Source: Anas platyrhynchos (lineage: Eukaryota; Chordata; Aves; Anseriformes; Anatidae). Taken from it: DNA of 64,000 bases. Positions within the stretch are counted from its first letter, which is position 1. Each line of letters begins with the position of its first letter. The stretch lies in NCBI RefSeq assembly GCF_047663525.1, contig NC_092589.1:82372001-82436000 (forward strand), read 5' to 3'. The notes beneath the pieces are model-generated. The model made no database searches and was not told the origin of the DNA. It worked only from the letters and a program-made list of their open reading frames with translations. Below are positions 14,501 to 26,800 of the stretch, piece by piece. The translations under genes and the position numbers were made by a program.

Positions 14501-17500
14501 TTTTGGTGCAATGTTCAGAAACTGAGCAGATGAGCCTAAAAATGCTGGTCAGCACACTACAAGCTTTCATCGAAGGATCTACGCTGGGAGAATTTCATGC
14601 ACGACTACAAATGCTACTGGATTTCCACTGCCACGTCTTACTGATGCCTCAGGTACCAGAAAAGGGTAAGTTATCAGTGTAACGTGTGTTGAAGTCGTCT
14701 TAAAACCACCTTGCCATCATATATTCCAGGCTTTCTGGACAGATGACTAAGAGCTCAAACAGAATGCAAGCCTATGATGCATTTATTCATTTTCATGAAG
14801 AGTACTGTTGGTCTGTTAACCCCTTCCTTTGATATTGCCAAGCTTCACAATTACAAAACAAACAAAAAAAACCGTTAGGTTACATTTCTGCTGTTCGTAC
14901 TGAAGAATATCCTGTTTTTAAAGAAGCTTCTCATTGTTTGTCCCTTACAGACATCCTGTGCAGCATCCTGTGGAATTTATACAATTATTACAAGCAGTTT
15001 TCAGAGTGTGTTGAGACCAGAATCACTGAACTTCGTCAACCTATAGAAAAGGAACTTAAGGTAAAAGAAAACTTTGCTCAGGCAATCTGATTATACAACA
15101 TCGGAACAGTAGAGCAGTTATTTGAATTTGTGTGTAATAGCTCTGTTGGTCATGGAAATCCCTTCTATACTTCACGCTTTCTTTGTCAAGAAGATATTTT
15201 TGAGGCAAAGAGTTAGTGAAAGTCTTCAGTGTTTGGTTGGTCCCATTTAGCCATGGAGGTTTCTACCAAGTCCCCTTGTGAAGCCCCTTTGGATTTCACA
15301 TTTGGCTATGCAGCAGTTTTAGCATAAACAAGTAATTATTAGAACAAGACAACTATGCAATTATTGGTGCATGCTCTAAAATGTAATGCATTGTGTCATC
15401 ATAGATCATCAGCTTTAAAGACCATCTTTTGTATGCAAACACTTCATTATATTAGTAAAAGTAATCCCACCGTTTATTTCTTTTCTTAATAGGAATTTGT
15501 GAAAATTTCGAAGTGGAATGACGTCAGCTTCTGGGCCATTAAACAATCAGTTGAAAAAACACGCAGGTAACTCATACCTTTGGATTAAGGAGCCAGTTAT
15601 GGACTGATGATAATAAATAGCAGTATTTGTATGTATGACTGCATTTCAAACCTTCTTTCTAAATTTCTCTGATTTTAAACTTGAATGCAGGAATGTTCCT
15701 TGTACCCTTAACACAGTGGAAACACTTATTTCCAGGAGCTGAGAGATTTCCTGGACTAGAACACCCAGTAACTGTTTTGCTTTCCTTTTGTAATTAGGAC
15801 TCTCTTTAAATTCATGAAGAAATTTGAAGTTGTTCTAAATGAGCCATGTCGGCCTGCCTTGGTGGAAATTGGTAAGGAAGAGCAGCTGGACTGTTTGCAA
15901 AAGCAGGAGGAATCTGAGAACACAGAGACTAAAATTCAGAGGCTAAGCAACACATTAAGAAAAATTCTGTCTTCTAGAACAGATATTGACAAGGTGACTG
16001 TATTCTTTGTTCTAAGTGTGGGAAGGATATTTTCAATATTTTCGTGTGTGTGTTTTTCACTGATTTATGCAGAAAAATCTTATATAAATGTCAAGTCTCT
16101 TGAATATATTTTCGACTTTTTGGTCTTCTTTGTGTTGAGTGTTATGAAACACCGCAGGTGGGTGGGAATACAGCCTGGAAAGACAAGTACGTTCAGTATT
16201 AGTTTGGCACAATATCTACAGTCTAACATAGAGGCGATAGCAGTTACACATTTCATCTCTAAGTTACTCTTTATATTGTCTGCAGCAATTTGTTACTTCC
16301 CTGCTGGTACAGTGGCACTGACTAGGACTAACATTTAATATTGCCCTGCTTCATATGGGGGGATATTCAGTTACTCTCATTTCCAAGGCTTTAACTTTCT
16401 TTGGAGCAGGAGGGTGACTGATTCTGCTTTTGTCATCTGACAGTCAGGAAGATGATGGATAAGGAAAAATAAATCTGAGACAAAATCTAGTGTGGATTTG
16501 GTTTTGGGACAGGGAGGTGCAGTTTTTTTTTTTTTCAAGCCTGTCACTGATCGTTAACAGGGTTGCTGCTGGTTTCACATGTTTAAGAAATGAAGACTTC
16601 ATGAAACCGCAGGGACATGCATGAAAACTTAAATATCCTAGCTATTTCCTGAAGAATAGCTTTTGACATGCTGGGGGATCACTTCTGTAATTTAATTATT
16701 TGTATTTGTGTACCATTTTCATTGTTTCCCTAGCAGTGCAGTTAAATTTGTGTTTAGTGGAAAGTAAGAGGTGGTGTTCTTATCTAATGCCTTAAGGGCA
16801 TTAGTTATATAGGATAAGATGACTGCCTACCTTTGAGCTTGGAAGGCTGAGGAAGTTGACCTAAATGCAGTAGTCTCTATGAAAAAGAGGCCGTGACAAA
16901 CAGCTAAAAAAGTAGGGCCACAACATCTTTGATTTCTTTGGCTTTTTTCAGAGTTAATACATGCTTGACATACAGATACTGCGATTTTCTTCAAATGCTT
17001 GGGCTGAACTGTTCAGAGGACTGCATGAGAAAGTTGTTGGGTTTGAGGTGAATGCAGAACTTACTCCTTGTTTTTGCAGCAGTTTACTCTGACTTAGTGG
17101 ACAGATAATACATGCATAATTTAGGCTGTCTAATTGGACTGTTTCTTTCATTTTTCTCAGCAGACACTAACGGAAGAATGTCAGGATGACATTACATTTC
17201 CTACAGAATCTCTTCAGTACCGCCTGCCCAAGCTTACTAAAAGAATGAAGAAAATGTGTGCAACAGTTACAGAAAAGAATCCATTCTTAAGTCTTCTGGA
17301 AAGTCTTGACCAGTTCACAGGTTAGTTATTCTTGTGATATTTGTGTTTTAATTGACCTTTATAACATGAATGGAATCAGGAAAAAAATGCAGATGCATGG
17401 TTTCTTTCCCAGACTATATTCCCATGGCTGGTTTGTGTTCATTGACGTTTCATATTTTAACTTTCCTTGCTGTCTTCCTTGCAGGTGATATCATTGGTTC

Positions 17501-20500
17501 TGTAATGGAACTTCAGAGTTTAACATTTGATCAGACAGCAGATAAGGAGAAGCAGAAGTCAGAGGCCAAGCATATTCAGATGCAGAAGCAACGGGCTTTG
17601 TCAGATCTCTTTAAAACCCTTGCTAAAACAGGTGAGTTTTGAATTGAAATGTGCTTGTTTTAAAAGTTCTTAAGCATCTTACATTTTTGCCAGTACATGT
17701 AAATACATGATAATATTATGTCCTTGAAGTCATTGAGCCATTAATACATAGAGGCATTTAAGTCTTTTTCCCTTCTTGGAAATGAAGTTTTTTTTTCCTT
17801 GGGAAATGAAAATGCTTCATCCAATTTTAAAAATAACTGCAGTACAAGTGTGAAGACTGAATTTAAAAAGTATTTATCTGTAACTTTTTCCTCATTGGTT
17901 TTATTTCATGCTATAGCATGCCTTAGAGGTTCAAGGCTTTTTGTTTTTTTCTCTTGGCTGTCACCACCAACTTTTTATACAAGCAGGTCTATGTCTTATT
18001 TCAGCTGAAGATAGCTTAGCTATGGTGTGTTATGTTAGAAAACTTGGAAAATGTTCAAAAGCTTGTCAAGATTAGCAAGCGTGAGGAAAAAAAATCCTAC
18101 ATTGGAGGCTTTGGATCTTAATAAGTCACATTTCTTTCCATATAAAAGAATGAGGGCATAAAAAGATACGTGTTCAAATGTCATTCCAGGTCTGTCATAC
18201 CGAAAAGGTCTGTCTTGGTCCCGCTCAGAAGGCTATAATGAAGTAGTCCGCCTACATCCGCTGGACTTGCGTACTGCGTTAACTGTAGTGAGTTGTACGA
18301 ATGAACTGGATGCCACGTACGTATACAGCATTTTTAACCCTTAGATTGTATGAGTTGCTGCTCTAGTTCTTAAATTTTATTGCAGGTGGATTCAGATTGG
18401 AATTTCTGGACTTTAATGCGTTTTGAGTTTTAGATTCACTCCTATCTGTTTTCTATGTTTGAAAATCCTGTACATACTGTACTGGTACATAAAACAGAAG
18501 TTTTTTAAACTTTTTATTTTTAAATTTGCACTTCTGATAACTTTACAACTGGTTTCATTGGTTCTCTGAATTCATTTAACCCTTTGCCGTTCAGCTTTGT
18601 TTGGGACATTTTGAATATCCTTAGAAGGTAGACTAGACTGGTAATGATTTATTAAAGATTAGTTGCAGTTTACAGAGATTACTTAGTCGATTGTTTTGTC
18701 TTCATCAATTGCTAATAGCATATTTAGATTTCAAAGTGGGCATTTCTTAAAAAAAAAAAAAAAAAAAAAATTGCTGTGGAAGATGTTCTTTCAAATGTTT
18801 CTCTGCAACAATTGATTTTGTCATTGGAAGATGCTGGTTACTGTCCCCCTCAGATGTATGGGCTTTAATGCATAATATCTTCCATGAAGACCAACATAAT
18901 AGCTTCCTTATCAAGCTTGATTCAGCAGCATTAAAAAAAAAAAAAATAAATCAAAAATCACTGCTTCAGCATGAACTGATTTTCAGAGATGGAGATTTTA
19001 TTGTTGCACTAGGTTTTCCTAGGGCTTATTTAAAAAAAAATAAATGATTTCTTATGACTTCTATATTGGTGAGGAAAAATAAAGAATTGAAAGTTCAATG
19101 CATTTGCAAAATATCAATGTGTAATCAGATTTTTTAGGTTGAAGAGCTGACCTGGTGGTTCTAGTATTCTGAAATTCTGGAATTATTTACCTTTCTAATA
19201 TCAAACTTCTTGTGCTTTGTCAGGTTACTCACAGAGGTTTCTTCTGCCTGGGATGGCTGCCAGAAGTACTTCTATCGTTCACTTGCACGCCACTCTAGAC
19301 TTCAGACAGCATTGTTAGCACCTGCCAAGGTAAAAACACAAAATCAAACCAGGAATCCTACTTCTACTAATTTTAGATTACCAACTTGAACCTTGAACTG
19401 GAATTTTCTAGTAGTAAAAGGGCAAAGTGAAAACACTGTGTTCTCTAGTATGATAAAATATATATATATATTTTTTATCATACTATATATATATATATAT
19501 AACCATACTCTCTCTCTCTATATATATATATTTGGGGGATGAATATTAAACATAGCACTTCAAAACCTGTCATTCTATGAATGAACACTAGAACGAGTAA
19601 ATTACTTAGTGAAGTTAGTAATCTGTACGTTGTACAGTATCCCTCATCCCAGCTAATCCCGAATTGCTACTTTTTGTGCCTGAAGGAATCTTCTGAAATG
19701 CTGGATTAAAGCTTGTTAGGAGAACAAAATCAGGTTTAGTAGTGCTCATGAAGAATCTGTTCAGATTTATAAGTGGCCATAACTGTGTTTAATACAGAAG
19801 GTTACAAAACATTTCCTTGCTTAGAAATCGGTCTAAAATCATTAGGAGGAACAAATGAGTTCTGACAAATCATCACTACCTTTTCAATATTCCAGGAAAC
19901 AGGGATCTCTTCCAGATGTTCTTCTTCTCACTGTGTTTCACCCCTAGTTTTTATTACAATATAATCTTGTCAAATGGCACAGCTGGTAATGGAATAAATA
20001 GTGGAACCTGTGATCAATTTTGCTTTTTATTGTGAACATTCATTCTGGACTTTAATTCAGGATCTGTTCATCTGTTAAAAAGAGAAAGTAGTTGTCAGTA
20101 AATCAGGTAAAATGAATTGTGGAAGTGGTTTTAGCAGTGGTCATGGATTTAAAACTTTAAGCTGGTATCTCCTCTTTGGATTTTACTTACTTATGCCAGG
20201 TGACTAATTCTGGAACTAAATTCCTGTTAGGAGTCACTGCACTGGAAGTGCAACTTAATATGTCTGTGTTTGCGGAAACTATTTTTAAGTTGTATAGTGG
20301 ATATATGAAAGATGCAGATGAATGAAGAGAGCTGAAACTAGTAACTATACTTTGTGTGCATTTTAATACTTGTTCACTTAAACCATAACCTTTCAATCTT
20401 CTGAGTGAAGTGGAATGGAGACACAGTCAATGTTGTTGCTTATTCTGCTTATTCATCTAACTGTTCTCTCCTTTCCCTCCCACTTCTCCGCACTTATTTT

Positions 20501-20787
20501 CTTCAGGATCTTGGATTAGGTAGTATTGAGCGATGCAAAGGATTCGCGGCACACCTCCTGCAGTTGCTTGTCAGACAAAGACAGTCTCTTACTGCATTGA
20601 CAGAACAGTGGATTACACTGAGGTATTTTGCTTTACACCATTAGTTTTATTTAAATGTTCAGCACAGAATTATTGACAGTAAGCAATTCAGTTTAAGAAA
20701 GATGGAAAATGATAAGGTAGAATACAGTCAAATTCTCTCTACTTCCGTATCTCTCCCATCCCCTCAGTTATGCCTAGATAGAAAAGC

Positions 20788-20821
<34 letters not shown>

Positions 20822-23800
20822 GTGGTGAGCAGAAAATAAATACTGCTTATCCTGTCTTTTCAGCCAGCATTTTGGAATCAAAATAATTGGGGAAAACCAA
20901 GTTAGGCATGCACAAAGCCTATGAAATACTGTAATTAATTACACTGTTGAATCTACAGATAGTTAAACCTTTTTAAACTCTCATTTAAACCTTTCCTTTT
21001 TTGGTATAGTCCTAAATTAATTTTGGCTGCGTTCAAGTTTTTTTGAGTTGGAGAAAATAAGTAATCTGGATGGCCGCTTGGGCCAAAATGAAGAAACCTC
21101 AACAACCTAAGATGAAAAATTCTAGAAAGAATTAATACTGTGTTAAACACAACATAACTGATGTTGTGCTGAAATGCTGAAAGGGAAAGGGGTATAGGAA
21201 ATCTTTCTTACTTGATGGGATTTATCCCTTGTAAGTTCTGTTGCAAACTCCACTGTTCTGCAAGTTTATGCTCATCACTGATGTAATCTATAAAACTTTT
21301 TGAATTTGTGTCAAATACCATTTCCTTTGTAAAAATAAATAAATAAAAAAATAAAAATCATCACCCCAGCTTTGTGTTTGCAGGAATAGTAAAATTTCTA
21401 AAAAGCTAATCTTTAAGATTCTCATTGCAGAACAGATTAATCATTTGTTAGGAACTGTGCCTCTTATACCCTGAGAGAATAAAGGTGTGCTAGAATCCAG
21501 TTTGCTTGTATACTGGAGGAAAAATAACAACGTTTAAGTGTTAGATCAGGAATCTAAGGGTTACTGAAATGGGTGATACAATTCTGAGAAATCTCACAAA
21601 GCCCGGTTTCCAGGAAGACTCAAACATTCAATGGAGAGAAAAAACTGGTAGCTAAACTTGTTTTTTGTTTTTTTTTTTTAAGATTATCATTTTATTTTTT
21701 TCAAGAAGTTTGAGTTCTCTGGGTTCATATTATCTGGAGCTTTTATGAACTTAGTTGGAAAGTTGAACCTTTAAAAGGGGAAGCATAACATAAAACTCAT
21801 TTGTGGGGTTAAAGTAATTTTCTTTCCTTTTTTTCTTCCTAACCAGGAGCCTCCTGAGCAGCATCCAAGAGATGGACTCTAGGCTGAGTGCTGACAGAGA
21901 ATATAATGTAGCATTTCCTCCTCAAGGCAGAGTTCAAGACTGGACTGACAAATTGCAGCACCTTTCCATGCAGTGTGTGATGGTTCTTGAGGAGATGCAT
22001 TGGTTTATACAATGCTGTCCAAAAGAAGAGCTGATGAAGTGCAGTGACAGTGAAAGGACAGATGTCAAAGGAAACATTTCTCAGGGTTCAGGACCTGAAC
22101 AGATGTTTGGAAATGTTCTTACGGGAATACCTGACCAAATTCCCTCAGAGCTAAAATACCTGTCTCCAGTAACAGTTGAGCAACTGCCTCCTGGATGCAG
22201 GATGAGAAATAAGGATCAAGCATGGTTGCAGCTCCAGGCACAGTTGACAACAATGCTGACCCATGTAAAGGAAATGAAAACAGAAGTGGACAAAATAAGA
22301 CAACAATCACATGAGAACTTGTTTTATTCCTGGTGAGTTCTACATCTTCATAAACTGAATCTCTCTGTGTTGTATATTTATATGAGATGTGTAAACACTT
22401 AAAAGTGTTTGCCTTTACATAGTTTAAAAAGTATGTTTCAGATGCTCTTGAAGCTTGTTTTTATACACTTTTTTTTTTTAACTGTGGTGTCTGACTTTTT
22501 AAACAAGTTTATGTGTCTTGCCTCACTCCCCTGACCAAAAATGGGTTCATCTTAGCTTCTAAGCTTGTCTTTGGTCTCTTGGGATTTCATCTGATCTGTA
22601 GTTAGCTAATAATGTGAATTTCAAATCCAAATTTATAGAAGAAAAATTTATTTAAAAAGAGGCCTGTAGGCTGCCTATTAAAAATAAAAAAAAAAACGTA
22701 GACATAAAATAGGAAAAAAAAGGTTTAATCTTAATCCGAGATGTTCTTTCTTCTATCAGTATTATGGTGTATCTTGTTGCAGGAGAGATTTTGAAGTTTG
22801 CACTTCAGCTATGAGCTGTCTACGGGAAGTCTCAGCTCAGTTACAAGACATAGAGTCGCTCTTTCATCCAAATGGGGAGGGCAGACAAGCTGCAAATCAG
22901 ATGGCCCTAATCAAGAGCCTAAAGTATATACAAGAGGAAGTTAATAATGCATCTGCAGACTTCACAACTTGGAGAACACAGCTTCTTGCTTCCATGTCAG
23001 ACCACAATGGTAAGGACAATCCCCAGATGATTTTGTAATTTAGTTAAGGATAAAAGAATTCATTGGTTTGGTTATTGCAGAAGATTGCTTATTTGTTGCT
23101 CCTTGCCATGTTCATCTGGATATCTAGAAACACTTAATGAAAGTCAAATTCAGAAAATACAGTCTAAATTTACATTGTGTAATGATGTTTTTCACCCTTT
23201 AGTCACTGCTGTGACAGATCTTACATCATAGTAAGTCAAGATTAGTAAGGACATATTATTAAAACTATGTAGCAAAAACTGTATAGTGCTTGTTGTTTTC
23301 TTGCATAAAGGAAATATACGAACCAGTAATGAAATGCATTTCTATGTAAAACTGTCTGTTATGGTTCAAAAGGAAATAAAGAGTCCAATGAAGAGTTTGT
23401 GGAGCACTTCTCAGCACAAGTGGAAACTGTTATCCATGTTGTTCTGTATGCCATCCAGTGTTTGGTAGAGAGAAAACCAAAAGATGGAGAAGAGGAAGAA
23501 AAATCTCCAGAGGAAAACGGTAAGTTTGTTAACTTGGGAAGGTAAGAAGGTTTACACTCCACAAACTTAAAAATTCTGGAGCTATATGTCTACCAGAGGT
23601 ATCAAGGAAATCATCATTTTAATAGTTAACCATATTAACAGATAGGATGGATATTTCTAGATTGTTTAGTATGACACTTCAGAATGTCAGATTTTATTTC
23701 CATCTTTTTTCTTTTATTTTTCAATCAAAGAGGATGCAGCTTCATTTGACGTGATTAAAAAAGGACATTTAACTAAGCTTTTGGAAGAAGATATCTCTGC

Positions 23801-26800
23801 TGATGTGGATTCCTTGCATGTACAGAAAGTAATTTTAACAGTTTCAGAACTCATGAAGAGTCTGAAATCTTACGGGGAAGATTACACCTCAGATAAACAT
23901 AAGGTAAATTGTTTTTCTCAGGAGCTCTTGGCTTAAGGGTCTCAGTAATTGGGAGTTGTCAACTTTGCTGATCAAATGTGCATTGCTTCTTATTGCCCAA
24001 TACCTTAGAGCTAGAAGCGTGAGAGAGATCGTAGCCGAATGTAGTTTTCTTTTGTAGTGCAAAAGCCAGATGTTCCTTAAGTAAGAAGGGAAAGTTTTCG
24101 TTTCTGTGAAATGTAGAAGCTGGAAAAGCTCTGGGAACTTTATAGCTCGTATTTAAATGTGCTTACTGATACTTCTGGTTTGAGCATCTGTTTTAAGAAT
24201 CTATTGTCACCCTCTCTGAGGTGTATCTCAGTATGTAAGTAACCATGTTTGACAGCTGTTCTTTGTTTTTTTAACTGCAGTTCTTCAACCAGTCCTGCTA
24301 TTTGCTGGTGCGTCTGAAGCCCATGCTTTGCAAATATTCAGAGCTTATCCTGTTCTACCTCACTGTTTCACTGGCTTCTCACCGGAGTACTGGAAAATTG
24401 CTTTCTGTTCTAACTAGCATTTTTACAGAGCTTGCCCAAAAGGTAAGTTTTTAGAGATAACTGTATATATATTGTAAGCATATATTTAATTTATACACAA
24501 GTCTTGAAATATCAATTAAGTCTAACGATGTCTAAGTCTAAAACTACTACAGAATGACTTGAGTTTCTGTTTGCCTTTGTAGGGGTTTTGTCTGCCAAAA
24601 GAATTACTTGAAGATGAAGCTGGAGAGGGAGCAACACAGTTTCACGACTATGAGGAGGGTGGCATTGGAGATGGGGAAGGCAAGAAGGATGTGAGCGACA
24701 AAATAGAAAGTGAAGATCAGGCAAGTTTTTTGGTGGAGGGGGAAATAGGGAGGGGAGAGTAAGTAAAATTGAGACTAAATCAAATATATGCTAAACAAAG
24801 GCTGTTTCCATTTACTTACAAATATTTGTTTTGTTTCACTAGCATTTCTTTCTTGAGCAACATTCTTAACTGTTCCACGGTTAAGGAATAAACAGCAGTT
24901 CATATCAGTTTTACATGTATGTCAATACTGGAGACTGGTTTGGGCATATTACTGAACATATTGTTGTAGGTCTGAGTGATTTTGGGGAGGAATGTGTAGA
25001 GTAATGGAAAAAAATACAAAGCTTTAACTCATCTGTGACTTGATTGGAAACAATGACATGCTTGCTTGGAGAGACAGCTGACTTGCAAAAGCTGTACAGT
25101 GGGGTTAATATGAGTTTACCTGGACCTTCAGGATGAGAAGGTCTAAGAGTTACTGAAACATTCTGTGTTGGCTTTCTGTGAAGTCATGCTGAATTTAGAA
25201 TGCTGATAAGGGGCAGAAGATGGTTGACGTGTCTGGCTCCAAGCTGAACTTTAGAGGCTTAATTCACTTTGCACATATTGTGCTTTACTTTTAATACTAG
25301 TAATTTCATACAAGAAATGAAGAGCTGGCTCTAAAATGACCAGAATGTAGTTCAGATAACCTAACATGAGGTTATAGTTAGTCAGAACCCCTTAAAAATA
25401 TCAACTGGTAGCCTAATGATATAGTTCCTTCTCTTGAACAGATAGGTTGAAGTAAACATTATCCTAGCTTTAATGAACACACAAAAAAAAATACTTCAGA
25501 TCCATGTTAAGAAACAATGGAATGCGTTAGATACTTTACTTAAAGAAACATGAAATTGCTTTTAGTCTCCCATTTAGGTTGGCTTTTATGTTTGTATATC
25601 AACTTAAAAATATTGTTGTGGTGCTTTAAGATTTAATATATAGGCAAGGTCTGTTGTAACTTCTGGTTTTACCAACAATTCAGATAGAAGACTCCTTTCA
25701 AAAGGACAAGGAGAAGGAAAAAGAGGATCAAGATTCTAAGCCAGACATTGAAGGAGAAGACAATGCAATTGAAATGTCAGAGGACTTTGAAGGAAAAATG
25801 CATGATGGAGAACAGGAGAAAAAAGGTTTGGTTCTTATACAAAGGCAAACTTACAAGAAATGTAATAGATGAATCCAATAATGGTTGATACTTTCATATA
25901 TTGAAGCATATGCTGAAAAGTCAGTGTTCAACAAAAATCAGTAGTGTCATTTATATATGAATCCTAAGAAGTTTACAAATTAAATATTTTCTCTCCTCTG
26001 TCACTCTGGTGGTTTTGGAACAAAGGGAGTTGGTTCCTTCTTCCTGTTGTAAGGTGACCCATAGATACATTTAAAAAAAATTAGTCACTGACTTTGTGGA
26101 GCTGTTGAAGATCAACAGAACACTTACAAAAGAGAATGTGGCTGTAGTTAACTTCAAAATGTGACTAAGAAAACTATTACTAACTTACAAGCAGTGGGAA
26201 AAAAAAACAACACTTTACCAAATGCTATTTTTTCAACTTGCTATTTCTGCAAGTTCTATCGCTTCAGAAGGTAACACTTGGAACATCTGAAACTAATGTG
26301 ACTTACAAATTACAGTAGCATTAACCTACTCAGAAAACTCTTGACCAAGTGCCAAGAATAAGGTCATCAGCAAAGAACAGACATTATAAAACTAATAGAA
26401 TGGATCTTTCCTCTCCCAGTAATGCCACACATTTGGAAAATGGAGGAGGGAGAAGATAAGGATTGCAGAGATGAAACCATTTATATTTAACACCTGACAC
26501 TTGTTAGTTTGAGGGAGAGACTGGTGGTGTCTGCCTGTCCAAAAGAGCACCCTGAACTGTGTAACTAGGCCCCTGCTCTTCTGGGTGTTGGTGCATGTGT
26601 TTCTTTTTCTGCATCACTAAATGCATAGGTTGATGAATTTAAGGTGTTGAGTGTGGCTGTTTGTTAGCTTTATCTTCTCTGAACTGAGACACATTCTGAA
26701 CTGTACACAGAAAACGATGAAAAATCTGATGAGGAGGAAGAGGAGGAGCTGGATAAGCAAATGGGAAATCTTGGTGATGCTGAAGCTGATGAGAAGCTGG

